Assembly (NCBI RefSeq): GCF_042660675.1
Contig: NZ_JBHSUL010000026.1
Location: forward strand, 1 to 43,787
Direction of reading: 5' to 3'
DNA from: Marinilactibacillus sp042660675
Lineage (GTDB): Bacteria > Bacillota > Bacilli > Lactobacillales > Carnobacteriaceae_A
DNA: 43,787 bases
Shown here: positions 25,928 through 35,036 of the stretch, piece by piece
Layout of the letters: each line of letters begins with the position of its first letter
How positions within the stretch are numbered: the first letter of the stretch is position 1
Notes under the pieces: model-generated
The model's input: the letters and a program-made list of their open reading frames with translations, nothing else
The model's database searches: none
Told to the model about the DNA's origin: nothing
Position numbers and translations under genes: made by a program

Positions 25928-28552
25928 TTATTTCAGTTTTTCTTGTAAGTCATTCAGTAATGTCATTGCTTGCAGCGGTGTCAAGTTCATAATATTGGTA
26001 GCTTTAATCTTCTCTATGGTAGCTATTTCTTTCTCAGTCGATTCGGATACAAATAAAGACAATTGCTCATCAAGTGTTTCCTGAACTTTTTGGTTATTTT
26101 CTTGTTTCTGAGAAGGCGTTCCGGCAGTTTCTTTTTCCGTAGTTTGGTCGAATAGTCCTGCTTGTTTTTGTTCCAGTTCAGTCAATATCCCTGAAGCACG
26201 GTCAATCAAAGTGTCCGGTAGTCCTGCTAGTTTCGCAACTTGAACACCGTAACTTTTATCAGCCGGGCCCTCAAGCATTTTATGAAGGAACACAAGTTGT
26301 CCATTTTCTTCTACAGCGCCTACATGAATATTCTTCAAATGATCCAATCGGTCTTCTAAAACGGTCAACTCATGGTAATGGGTAGAAAATAACGTCTTAG
26401 CCCCAATTTTATCATGAACATATTCTATGATGGCTTCTGCGAGAGCCATTCCGTCATAGGTTGCGGTTCCGCGTCCAATTTCATCGAACAGTAGTAAACT
26501 TTTATCTGTGGCAAACTCTATCGCATGATTTGTTTCCATCATCTCGACCATAAATGTACTTTGTCCACCAATCAAATCGTCCATTGCTCCGATACGTGTA
26601 AAGATACGATCAAATATCGGCAGTTTAGCGTACTCTCCTGGGACGTAACAGCCTATTTGAGCCATAATTACCGTCAAAGCCAATTGTCTCATATAGGTAC
26701 TTTTACCTGACATATTCGGTCCTGTAATCAGAAGAATGTCTGTGTCTCCTTCTAATTCAATATCATTAGGCACATAGACTTGTTCTTTCATTACTTTTTC
26801 TACAACAGGATGGCGCCCTTCTTTGATCAAAATATCTTGAGACGTTGTGTTGAATTCTGGACGAACGTAATCATAAGTTTCACTGATACAAGCGAATGAC
26901 TGAAGACAATCAATTTCAGCAACAATACTAGCTAGTTTCTGTAGTCTTTTAATTTGTTTTTTTACTTGTTCACGAATTTCAATAAACAACTCATATTCAA
27001 GCGCTTTGGATTTTTCTTCTGCTTCTAAAATCAACGCTTCTTTTTCTTTTAAGTCCGGTGTGCTATAACGTTCCGCGTTCGTTAAGGTCTGCTTTCTTTG
27101 ATATCTCTGTTCATCAATTTTATCAATATTGGATCGAGTCACTTCGATATAATAACCAAAAACTTTATTGAAGCCGATTTTCAGATTTTTGATACCAGTC
27201 AGTGTTCGCTCTTCTGCTTCCATATTCGCGATCCACTTCTTACCATTGATCATAGCATCTTTATATTCATCAAGCTGATCTTGATATCCCAATTTAATGA
27301 TTTCACCATCTGTAATAGACAAAGGCGGCTCTTCCTCGACTGCTGTTTCAATCAGTTCCGCAATTTCTTCTACAGGATCAAGTTGCTTAAGTAAATTATC
27401 CCATTCATGATTCGCGTTCATTCCTTCTATAATTTGAATCAATTTCGGAATTTGATTCAAAGAATTTTTTAACTGAATCAGATCACGTGCGTTTACTGTT
27501 CCAAAGGCAACTCTTCCAGCTAGTCGTTCAAGGTCGTAAATACTCGTCAGCGTATCTGTTAAATCTGTTCTTTCAAAGAAATGATTGATCAAAACGCTCA
27601 CGATATTTAACCGATTTTCTATCGCTTTTCTAGAAATTAATGGCTTTTCCAGCCATTGTCTCAGCTTTCTCCCACCCATAGCTGTTTTGGTTTCATCGAG
27701 TAACCAAAGTAACGTACCTTTCTTTGATCCGTCTCTTAAAGAAGTTGATAATTCTAAATTGCGGCGGGCTTCTTGACCATAAATCATATAATGAGACGTT
27801 TCATATTGCTGCGCTGGTTGTAAATGATCCAGACTGCGCATTTGAGTTTTGATCAAATAAGTCAGTAGAAGGTCGATTACCGGATGAATTTGTTTGTCCG
27901 TGCACTCTTTTTTCAATTCTTCTAGTGCCGTTATCTCAAAGCTTTCGATTGATATCAAGGACACAAGAATATCTAGTTCTGTCTCTAATTTTTCAACGAG
28001 AACCGGATCTTGATTTTTTTCAAATAAAACTTCCTTGATTTTCAATGACTGCAGCTCTGTTTTGATTTCCTCTTGAGAATGTAACTTAGTTGCTTTTAAT
28101 TCTCCAGTGGTTAAATCCGTATAAGCCAGCGTATAAGACTCATCCACTTTCAATACTGCTGCAATGTAATTATTTTCTTTAGCTTGAACAGATGATGCGT
28201 TCATTACTGTTCCAGGAGTGATCACTTGTACGACTTCTCGCTTGACCATTCCCTTTGCCAACTTGGCATCTTCAACTTGCTCACAGATGGCTACTTTATA
28301 CCCTTTTTCTATTAATGCATCAATATACCTTTGCGCAGAATGATGGGGTACACCACACATTGGAATTTGTTCTTCTGCGTTTTTATTTCTACTGGTCAAT
28401 GTCAATTCCAACATTTGTGCTACTTCTACGGCGTCATTAAAAAACAATTCGTAAAAATCGCCAAGTCTGTAAAACAAGTAAGCGTCAGGATATTGTTCCT
28501 TGATCTTTAAGTATTGTTCCATCATTGGTGTGTGTTTTGTCTTTTGAGGCAT
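25928..28552 (-). CDS. mutS: DNA mismatch repair protein MutS
   Basis: Recognises mismatches and small loops. The mismatch-binding motif FYELF is near residue 27 (RLGDFYELFF), Walker A GPNMSGKST is near residue 615, Walker B LLFDEIGRG follows, and STHYHEL is the conserved histidine switch. Length 874 aa matches MutS1. The start ATG follows GAGGTGAGG. It is 52 bases after ymdB, forming a ymdB-mutS-mutL unit. Confidence 0.97.
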   Translation of the reverse strand: MPQKTKHTPMMEQYLKIKEQYPDAYLFYRLGDFYELFFNDAVEVAQMLELTLTSRNKNAEEQIPMCGVPHHSAQRYIDALIEKGYKVAICEQVEDAKLAKGMVKREVVQVITPGTVMNASSVQAKENNYIAAVLKVDESYTLAYTDLTTGELKATKLHSQEEIKTELQSLKIKEVLFEKNQDPVLVEKLETELDILVSLISIESFEITALEELKKECTDKQIHPVIDLLLTYLIKTQMRSLDHLQPAQQYETSHYMIYGQEARRNLELSTSLRDGSKKGTLLWLLDETKTAMGGRKLRQWLEKPLISRKAIENRLNIVSVLINHFFERTDLTDTLTSIYDLERLAGRVAFGTVNARDLIQLKNSLNQIPKLIQIIEGMNANHEWDNLLKQLDPVEEIAELIETAVEEEPPLSITDGEIIKLGYQDQLDEYKDAMINGKKWIANMEAEERTLTGIKNLKIGFNKVFGYYIEVTRSNIDKIDEQRYQRKQTLTNAERYSTPDLKEKEALILEAEEKSKALEYELFIEIREQVKKQIKRLQKLASIVAEIDCLQSFACISETYDYVRPEFNTTSQDILIKEGRHPVVEKVMKEQVYVPNDIELEGDTDILLITGPNMSGKSTYMRQLALTVIMAQIGCYVPGEYAKLPIFDRIFTRIGAMDDLIGGQSTFMVEMMETNHAIEFATDKSLLLFDEIGRGTATYDGMALAEAIIEYVHDKIGAKTLFSTHYHELTVLEDRLDHLKNIHVGAVEENGQLVFLHKMLEGPADKSYGVQVAKLAGLPDTLIDRASGILTELEQKQAGLFDQTTEKETAGTPSQKQENNQKVQETLDEQLSLFVSESTEKEIATIEKIKATNIMNLTPLQAMTLLNDLQEKLK

Positions 28553-28604
28553 TTACCTCACCTCTCTATATCTAAAATAAAGGATTTGTTTCATCTATAT
28601 CTGC

Positions 28605-29408
28605 TTAATCAAAAAATGGTGTATCCTCATCGATACGAATAGGTATAATAGATTTTGCTTTCCCTGTTGTATCGTTTAATTCTATAAAACATCCATTTAA
28701 TTTTTTTCGACCAGTTTCTGGCACTTCAAAGCGAGCTGGCAACTGTGTAAGAAACTTTTCAATAATCGCTTCTTTTTTCATTCCAAGTACACCATCGTAA
28801 AAGCCTGTCATCCCAGCATCAGACATATAGCCTGTTCCCCCGGGTAAGATTCTATGGTCATTGGTCTGGACATGCGTGTGTGTCCCTACAATTGCTGATA
28901 CTTTACCATCCATATACCAGCCCATCGCCTCTTTTTCGCTTGTTACTTCGGCATGAAAATCAATAAAGATATGAGGCGTTCTTTTTCTGGCTTCTTCTAC
29001 CAGTTCCATTCCTACTCTGAAAGGATCTTCAAGATCTGCCATAAACACTCTACCATGTAGATTGATCACCGCTAATTCTTGTTGATTGATTTTGATATAA
29101 GTAATACCTTCCCCAGGGATTCTGGATAGATTTGGATAGTTCGCAGGACGAATCAATTTCTTGGAGTCATCTATAAAATCGACAATCTCTCTTTTGTCCC
29201 ATGTATGGTTTCCCATTGTTACAGCATCAACACCGCATTGAAGAAATTCTTTGTAAATCTTTTCTGTGATCCCTCTGCCACCAGCTGCATTTTCTCCATT
29301 TAAAATTGTTGCCTGTGGCTTGTATTTTGCTTTTAGCTTGGGTAGATACTCTTGGACCATTTCTCGTCCCATAGAGCCGACTACATCCCCAATAAATAGT
29401 ATTTTCAT
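28605..29408 (-). CDS. ymdB: YmdB metallophosphodiesterase
   Basis: A calcineurin-like phosphodiesterase that hydrolyses 2',3'-cyclic nucleotides and in B. subtilis influences biofilm versus motility choice. Metal ligands lie in GDVVGSMG (6-13), NGENAAGG, MGNHTWD, DFHAEVTSEK and VGTHTHVQTND. Length 267 aa is normal. The ATG follows GAGGA. It lies downstream of rny as in Bacillus, but with its own promoter and an rny terminator in between. Confidence 0.94.
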   Translation of the reverse strand: MKILFIGDVVGSMGREMVQEYLPKLKAKYKPQATILNGENAAGGRGITEKIYKEFLQCGVDAVTMGNHTWDKREIVDFIDDSKKLIRPANYPNLSRIPGEGITYIKINQQELAVINLHGRVFMADLEDPFRVGMELVEEARKRTPHIFIDFHAEVTSEKEAMGWYMDGKVSAIVGTHTHVQTNDHRILPGGTGYMSDAGMTGFYDGVLGMKKEAIIEKFLTQLPARFEVPETGRKKLNGCFIELNDTTGKAKSIIPIRIDEDTPFFD

Positions 29409-29439
29409 TTAGCTTCCTCTTCTCCATTCGGTAACTATT

Positions 29440-29469
29440 ATTTTACCAGTATTGACAGGATAAAATCAA
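29440..29469 (-). promoter_or_regulatory. Promoter of ymdB-mutS-mutL
   Basis: TTGATT and TAAAAT, 18 bases apart on the minus strand, with an extended TGG before the -10. It sits just upstream of ymdB, after the rny terminator. Confidence 0.7.
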
Positions 29470-29566
29470 AGTGAATTGATAAAGATCTTTTCCCTTATAT
29501 AAGCTTTGGTAACAGCACTTGTTCAATCTTATACTCATTGATTATTTTAAACTAAACCTTCACATT

Positions 29567-29600
29567 AAAAAAAGAAGAACAGCCTTTGCTGTTCTTCTTG
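29567..29600 (-). terminator. Terminator after rny
   Basis: AAGAAGAACAGC/GCTGTTCTTCTT hairpin with a four-base loop and a run of Ts on the minus strand, 20 bases after the rny stop. Confidence 0.95.
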
Positions 29601-29619
29601 AATGAAACGGTTCATTTAA

Positions 29620-31185
29620 TTATTTTGCATATTCAACGGCTCTAGTTTCGCGAATGACCGTTACTTTAATGTGTCCAGGATAATCCATATCTTCCTCGAT
29701 TTGTTTACGAACACTTCGTGCCAATTTAGCCGACATACTATCATCTAGCTGATCCGGTTTAACGATAATACGAACTTCTCTACCTGCTTGAATTGCATAA
29801 CTTTCTTTGACACCTTCAAATCCATTAGAAATTCTTTCAAGATTTTCAAGTCTCTGTAGATAGTTTTCAAGAGATTCGCTTCTAGCGCCTGGTCTCGCTG
29901 CAGAAATTGAATCTGCCGCTTCCACCAATACTGCAATGATCGAGCTTGCTTCAACATCTCCATGATGGGAAGCAATTGCATTGATGACCGTTTCGCTTTC
30001 TTGATATTTCATCGCTATTTGAGCACCAATCTCAACGTGAGATCCTTCTACTTCGCTATCCAATGCTTTACCAATGTCGTGCAATAATCCAGCTCTCTTA
30101 GCTAACTGAATATCTTCTCCAAGTTCTGCTGCCATTACACCAGCAATTTTGGCCACTTCAATTGAATGATTCAAAACATTTTGACCATAGCTTGTTCTAA
30201 AGTGTAAGCGCCCGATTATTTTAATGAAATCAGGATGTATTGAGTGAATACCTAAATCAAAAATAGCTTCTTCACCAATTTCTCGGATACGTTCATCCAT
30301 TTCTTTTCGAGATTTTTCTACTGCTTCCTCGATTCGTCCTGGATGGATTCGTCCATCTGAAATCAATTTTTCAAGTGCCATTTTAGCTGTCTCACGACGT
30401 ATAGGATCAAATCCACTTAATACGACTGCTTCTGGTGTATCATCGATTATTAGATCCATACCTGTCAAGCTCTCAAGCGTACGTATATTACGTCCTTCTC
30501 GTCCAATGATACGACCTTTCATATCATCATTCGGTAAGTTTACTACGCTGACAGTTGTTTCGGTAACTTTGTCTGCTGCAGAGCGTTGTATGGCTTGAGT
30601 AATTAAGTTTTTGGCTCTACGATCAGCTTCTGATTTCGCTTTGTCTTCATATTGTTTGACCATAATTGCTAATTCACGAGATAATTCTTTTTCTGTTTGA
30701 GATAAAACGATTGATTTCGCTTCTTCTTGAGATAAAGCAGCAACAGCTAGTAATTTCTCTTGCTGTTCTGTAATTAAATCCTCAGCTACTTGCTCCAAGT
30801 CTTCAATTGCTTTTTGTCTACTTGTCAAACGATCTTCTCTACTTTGTAAAGAACTTTCTCTCTTGTCAATCGTGTTAGCTTTTCGTTCAAGATTGTCTTC
30901 TCTCTGGTCCAAACGATTTTCTTGACGTGCAACTTCAGAGCGTCTTTCTTTTAACTCCCATTCTACTTCTGTTCGATAAGAATGAATTTCCTCTTTGGCC
31001 TCTAACAACGCTTCTTTTTTCAAGGTTTCAGCTTCTTTATTAGCATCTTCTACTATGTTATCCGCTGTTTTTCTTGAATCAGCAAGTCTTTTTTCAAAGC
31101 TTTTTTTATTTAAATAAGCTCCTACGAAGATTCCGATGATTAAAGTAACGATAGCGAAGGCTACTGAGTATAAAAGAGTAGTCAT
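29620..31185 (-). CDS. rny: Ribonuclease Y
   Basis: The membrane-anchored endoribonuclease that starts bulk mRNA decay in many Firmicutes. An N-terminal membrane segment (about 4-24) leads to a long charged coiled coil (about 28-200), a KH domain with GRIIGREGRNI (near 220), then an HD domain with NHSIEVAKIAG and LLHDIGKALD. Length 521 aa is standard. The start ATG follows GGAGGTGA. A strong promoter about 160 bases upstream gives a long leader. RecA lies upstream and ymdB downstream, the conserved order. Confidence 0.97.
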   Translation of the reverse strand: MTTLLYSVAFAIVTLIIGIFVGAYLNKKSFEKRLADSRKTADNIVEDANKEAETLKKEALLEAKEEIHSYRTEVEWELKERRSEVARQENRLDQREDNLERKANTIDKRESSLQSREDRLTSRQKAIEDLEQVAEDLITEQQEKLLAVAALSQEEAKSIVLSQTEKELSRELAIMVKQYEDKAKSEADRRAKNLITQAIQRSAADKVTETTVSVVNLPNDDMKGRIIGREGRNIRTLESLTGMDLIIDDTPEAVVLSGFDPIRRETAKMALEKLISDGRIHPGRIEEAVEKSRKEMDERIREIGEEAIFDLGIHSIHPDFIKIIGRLHFRTSYGQNVLNHSIEVAKIAGVMAAELGEDIQLAKRAGLLHDIGKALDSEVEGSHVEIGAQIAMKYQESETVINAIASHHGDVEASSIIAVLVEAADSISAARPGARSESLENYLQRLENLERISNGFEGVKESYAIQAGREVRIIVKPDQLDDSMSAKLARSVRKQIEEDMDYPGHIKVTVIRETRAVEYAK

Positions 31186-31344
31186 TTGGTCACCTCCGTA
31201 TCATTATTTAGTTTACATTTAATTCATGTATAGAAAAAGTCAGGTACTATTTATGTTAAGCAACGACCGCTTTCAATTATCGAGAACGTGCGTCAGTTAT
31301 AATAATGTATTTATGATTAACATAATTGTGTAACAGACAATCTA
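31186..31344 (-). promoter_or_regulatory. Long 5' leader of rny
   Basis: About 150 bases lie between the promoter start point (near 31338) and the rny start codon. I see no open reading frame or known riboswitch in it. Together with the recA terminator and rny promoter this explains the gene-free stretch 31186-31556. Confidence 0.5.
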
Positions 31345-31373
31345 ATTTTAAAGGTCTTATGTCTATGTGTCAA
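31345..31373 (-). promoter_or_regulatory. Strong promoter of rny
   Basis: A perfect TTGACA is followed after 17 bases by TAAAAT on the minus strand, one of the best sigma-A matches in the window. Confidence 0.88.
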
Positions 31374-31498
31374 TACAGTTTGTAGAAAGAGAAGGATTTT
31401 AGGCCTTTTTGTTGAAAAATCGTTTAAAAGAAATTCATTCATGTATACTTCAATTAGCTTTAATGTTCTTTTTTGGCACAATACAACTACAATATAAC

Positions 31499-31537
31499 TA
31501 AAAAGCACCACACAAATAAAGAATTTGTGTGGTGCTT
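31499..31537 (-). terminator. Terminator after recA
   Basis: AAGCACCACACAAA/TTTGTGTGGTGCTT hairpin with a seven-base loop and T tail on the minus strand, 20 bases after the recA stop. Confidence 0.95.
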
Positions 31538-31556
31538 CACTTCATTTTAAAAAGAA

Positions 31557-32687
31557 TTAAACATCTAAAGTTTCAGAGTCAGATTCTGTTTCGTTTTCAT
31601 TCCCTGTTTCTTCTGATCCAATAACATCAGGACTTTCTTCAAGTTTAATGACGCCAGCGTCGCCACTCAACTTGTTAACAAACTCAATATCTTCTTCACT
31701 ACCAATATCATACGCAACACGAACTCTTTTTTCAATTTCGAGGCGCATTTCAGGGTGATCTAAAAGATATTGTTTTGAGTTCTCACGACCTTGTCCAATT
31801 CTTTCTTCACCGTATGAATACCACGCACCAGCTTTATCAATAATCTCAGCATCAGAGCCCATATCTACTAGTTCTCCAACTTGAGAAATACCTTCACCGT
31901 ACATAATATCTACTAATGCTACCTTAAATGGCGGTGCAACTTTGTTTTTAACTACTTTGATTTTAGTTTTGTTACCAGTCATATCTTTACCAGACTTGAT
32001 GGCTTCACTACGACGTACTTCTAATCTGACTGTCGCGTAGAACTTCAACGCACGTCCTCCAGGAGTCGTTTCAGGGCTACCAAACATAACACCGACTTTT
32101 TCACGAATCTGATTGATAAACAACGCAATTGTTTTTGTTTTGTTAATTGATCCAGATAGTTTACGAAGAGCTTGTGACATTAAACGTGCTTGAAGACCAA
32201 CGTGAGAAGCACCCATTTCTCCATCAATTTCAGCTCGGGGTACTAGGGCAGCCACAGAGTCAATAACAACCATATCCACTGCACCACTTGAAACAAGTGC
32301 ATCTGCAATCTCTAACGCTTGTTCACCTGTATCTGGCTGAGAAAGTAATAACTCATCTATATCTACACCCAAGGCACGTGCATATTTAGGATCTAGTGCA
32401 TGCTCAGCATCTATAAATGCCGCAATACCACCATTAGCTTGTATAGAAGCAATTGCATGTAAAGCAACTGTTGTTTTACCAGAACTCTCTGGTCCGTAAA
32501 CTTCGATAATACGTCCACGAGGATATCCGCCTATACCTAATGCAACATCTAACGCAAGAGAGCCACTTGGTACGGTTTTAACTTGAGTATCGATTTTTTC
32601 GCCCATTTTCATAATAGACCCTTTACCGAAATTTTTCTCAATTTTGCTTAGTGCTACATCTAGTGCTTTTTTACGATCATCTGTCAT
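31557..32687 (-). CDS. recA: Recombinase RecA
   Basis: Catalyses homologous strand exchange and stimulates LexA self-cleavage. Walker A GPESSGKT is at residues 65-72, Walker B-like VVIDSVAAL follows, and the L2 loop region TTPGGRALKF is intact. It is 376 residues; the last 30 or so are strongly acidic (GSEETGNENETESDSE), longer than usual. ATG follows GGAGGAGA. The gene has its own promoter with a LexA-type box, and terminators on both sides make it monocistronic. Confidence 0.98.
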   Translation of the reverse strand: MTDDRKKALDVALSKIEKNFGKGSIMKMGEKIDTQVKTVPSGSLALDVALGIGGYPRGRIIEVYGPESSGKTTVALHAIASIQANGGIAAFIDAEHALDPKYARALGVDIDELLLSQPDTGEQALEIADALVSSGAVDMVVIDSVAALVPRAEIDGEMGASHVGLQARLMSQALRKLSGSINKTKTIALFINQIREKVGVMFGSPETTPGGRALKFYATVRLEVRRSEAIKSGKDMTGNKTKIKVVKNKVAPPFKVALVDIMYGEGISQVGELVDMGSDAEIIDKAGAWYSYGEERIGQGRENSKQYLLDHPEMRLEIEKRVRVAYDIGSEEDIEFVNKLSGDAGVIKLEESPDVIGSEETGNENETESDSETLDV

Positions 32688-32843
32688 TAATATATTCTCC
32701 TCCTATTGATTCAGGACTTAATTTTGATATACTTTTATACTTACTGCTACTATTCAACCTGCACATCTCATGCTTTTTTATAGATCAATGATCTTATGGA
32801 TTTGATCTATTTATAGCAAACATGCATTCTCTACTACTCTATT

Positions 32844-32872
32844 ATTTTACTGTTTTTCTGAACAAAAAGCAA
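32844..32872 (-). promoter_or_regulatory. Promoter of recA
   Basis: TTGCTT and TAAAAT, 17 bases apart on the minus strand, about 160 bases upstream of the recA start codon. Confidence 0.8.
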
Positions 32873-32880
32873 GCTTAAAT

Positions 32881-32894
32881 CGAACATTTATTCG
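32881..32894 (-). promoter_or_regulatory. LexA (SOS) box upstream of recA
   Basis: CGAATAAATGTTCG on the minus strand matches the Firmicute SOS consensus CGAAC-N4-GTTCG with one mismatch. It lies eight bases upstream of the recA -35 element, suitable for LexA control. Confidence 0.75.
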
Positions 32895-32913
32895 CAATAA
32901 ATCTACTTTTACC

Positions 32914-34203
32914 TTATACTCTTTTATCGTTATGATTCATATAGAATACTTTTTCTTTTATGTTAAGACCCAGCAATGATCGACGAACAAGATTTAAAGC
33001 ATTCAATACGGAAAGATTTCTGTTATTGTCTCGGTCTCTCTTGAAGTGAAAGTATTTTGCAAAAGTTGTTTGTCCTTTATGCGCAATTCCTATCCAGACA
33101 ATTCCCGCTTCTTTACCTTCTAAGGGATGAGGACCAGCTACGCCGGTTAATGATACTGCAATATCTGCATCAAATTTTTCTAGAGCTTTCTCAGCCATCT
33201 CTACTGCACACTCAGCACTCACCATACCATATGTGTTGAGTGTTTCATTGGATACGCCAAGAGCCTGATGTTTCTTTTCAGAACTGTAAACGACGATTCC
33301 TCCATCAAGTACTGAGCTGGCACCTTGTTCGCTCGCAATACAACTCAAAAAGGCACCTCCGGTCAAACTTTCAGCAGCAGTTATCTTTTTACTTTGTTCA
33401 AATAAAAGCGATTGAACAACGTAGGAAAGAGTATGATCTCCATATCCGTAAATGTAATCACCAACTTTAGCTTTTATTTCTTCTTCTATTTCTGTAATCA
33501 TTGTTTCGCACTCTTCTTCAGTTTTCCCTTTAGCAGTTATCCTAACTTTAGATTCTCCGTTAGAAGCATAAATAGCAATCGTAGGATTAGATTGTTCCTT
33601 AATGATACTGTCTAATTGCTCTGCTACTTGAGCTTCTGTTAGACCAAATAGTCTAATCATTCTAGAAACCAATTTCTGATTTTCATTTTCCAGTTCAATC
33701 AGTCTATTTTTAAGATAGTTTTCGACCATCGGTTTCAGTTCACTTGGTGGTCCGGGAAGCATAACATAAACTCGGTTATCTTTTTCTAAAAATACGCCAA
33801 CTGCTAATCCATCATCATTTAGTAATGGCTCTGAACCTTCTAGTATGAGCGCTTGCAGGCGATTGTTTTCCGGCATTTTAAAATCACTATGTCTGTGGCG
33901 TTCAATAATTTTCTCTTCTGTTTCTTCGTGTATGACCATATCTACGCCCAGATGATTTGATACTACTGATTTTGTTATATCATCTTCAGTAGGTCCTAAT
34001 CCTCCCGTAAGTATGATGGCATCTGCTCTAGATTCCGCTACTTTAATTGCTTCCGTGAGTCTCTCAGCATTGTCTCCAACAGTTACCTGATGATATATTT
34101 CAATACCCAGAGAAGATAATTCTTTAGATAGGTAGGCAGCATTCGAGTTCACAACCTGTCCCATTAGTAATTCTGTTCCAACCGTAATAATTTCGGCCTT
34201 CAT
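32914..34203 (-). CDS. cinA: CinA: competence/damage-inducible protein
   Basis: An N-terminal MoaB-like nucleotide-binding domain (starting EIITVGTELLMG, about 1-170) is joined to a C-terminal nicotinamide-nucleotide amidohydrolase domain (AAESLTGGAFLS near residue 277). The full-length family salvages NMN or processes ADP-ribose-type compounds, and in streptococci CinA helps bring RecA to the membrane during competence. Length 429 aa. ATG follows AGGAGGA. It precedes recA with a 226-base gap that contains recA's own promoter. Confidence 0.95.
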   Translation of the reverse strand: MKAEIITVGTELLMGQVVNSNAAYLSKELSSLGIEIYHQVTVGDNAERLTEAIKVAESRADAIILTGGLGPTEDDITKSVVSNHLGVDMVIHEETEEKIIERHRHSDFKMPENNRLQALILEGSEPLLNDDGLAVGVFLEKDNRVYVMLPGPPSELKPMVENYLKNRLIELENENQKLVSRMIRLFGLTEAQVAEQLDSIIKEQSNPTIAIYASNGESKVRITAKGKTEEECETMITEIEEEIKAKVGDYIYGYGDHTLSYVVQSLLFEQSKKITAAESLTGGAFLSCIASEQGASSVLDGGIVVYSSEKKHQALGVSNETLNTYGMVSAECAVEMAEKALEKFDADIAVSLTGVAGPHPLEGKEAGIVWIGIAHKGQTTFAKYFHFKRDRDNNRNLSVLNALNLVRRSLLGLNIKEKVFYMNHNDKRV

Positions 34204-34272
34204 ACTATTCCTCCTACATATAAATACTATTCAATTAAACTTATTCTGATTTTTTTCAGATATTCTGTTCTG

Positions 34273-34281
34273 ATTCTATCA
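34273..34281 (-). promoter_or_regulatory. Extended -10 promoter of cinA
   Basis: TGATAGAAT on the minus strand, an extended -10 element between the pgsA terminator and cinA. The -35 region is weak. Confidence 0.5.
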
Positions 34282-34313
34282 TATTAATTAGTAGAATACC
34301 GCCTCAAAGATTA

Positions 34314-34355
34314 GAAAAAAGGCGTGAGCAATCCTCTTGAGATCACACACGCCTT
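34314..34355 (-). terminator. Terminator after pgsA
   Basis: AAGGCGTG/CACGCCTT hairpin followed by a T run on the minus strand, 15 bases after the pgsA stop. It isolates pgsA from cinA. Confidence 0.93.
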
Positions 34356-34368
34356 ATTCGAAAATTTA

Positions 34369-34956
34369 TCAACTACTGAATGTCCCTTTGAAAAAATATC
34401 TCGCATTATAAAAATAGTCAAATCCAGAATATAAAGTGAAAATTAAACAAATATATAATAGAATCGTCGCAACAGGAATGCCTGTCCAATTGAAAGGGAA
34501 ATTATTCAACAAGAGGAAAATAATAGCAAGCATCTGCGTATTAGTTTTCACTTTACCTGGCCAAGATGCAGCCAATACGGTTCCACCTTGTTCAACTAAT
34601 AGTAGTCTTAAACCTGTAACCGCCAGTTCTCTACAGACGATAACTGCTACAACCCACGCAGGAGCCAAATTTAATTGAACCAGTAAAATCAGTGCCGTCA
34701 TAACCAGCATTTTATCTGCCAGTGGATCTGCAAATTTCCCAAAGTTTGATACGATATTCATTTTTCTTGCAAGATAACCGTCCAACCAATCAGTGAAACT
34801 GGCAACAGCGAAAACAATCGTCGCAATCAATAGCTTAACTTCAATAGAAGAATTTAAAATTTCTACTGTTCCTAAATCTATAGGCATAACGATCAGCACG
34901 ATAAATATCGGAATCATAAAGATTCTAAGCATCGTTAATTTATTCGGTAAATTCAT
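34369..34956 (-). CDS. pgsA: CDP-diacylglycerol-glycerol-3-phosphate 3-phosphatidyltransferase PgsA
   Basis: Makes phosphatidylglycerol phosphate, the committed step to anionic membrane lipids. The CDP-alcohol phosphotransferase motif is intact (DWLDGYLAR then GKFADPLADK), with at least four membrane helices. ATG 34956 (GGGAGG five bases upstream; 195 aa) is preferred over an in-frame start six codons earlier. It follows rodZ across a hairpin of uncertain strength. Confidence 0.96.
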   Translation of the reverse strand: MNLPNKLTMLRIFMIPIFIVLIVMPIDLGTVEILNSSIEVKLLIATIVFAVASFTDWLDGYLARKMNIVSNFGKFADPLADKMLVMTALILLVQLNLAPAWVVAVIVCRELAVTGLRLLLVEQGGTVLAASWPGKVKTNTQMLAIIFLLLNNFPFNWTGIPVATILLYICLIFTLYSGFDYFYNARYFFKGTFSS

Positions 34957-34980
34957 AGTTTCCTCCCTAGACATTCAAAT

Positions 34981-35016
34981 GAAAGACCGGGGTTAATGGA
35001 ATTAACTCGGTCTTTA
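34981..35016. terminator. Hairpin between rodZ and pgsA
   Basis: AAAGACCG..GTTAAT/ATTAAC..CGGTCTTT is a stable, nearly perfect stem-loop, but few Ts follow on the minus strand. It may attenuate transcription, or protect the rodZ mRNA end, rather than fully terminate. Confidence 0.5.
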
Positions 35017-35036
35017 TCTGAAAAAGCATTCTATTA

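Noticed and set aside
31186..31344. A small RNA or upstream peptide in the rny leader
   Set aside because: No open frame with a plausible ribosome-binding site and no known RNA fold could be recognised; described only as a leader.
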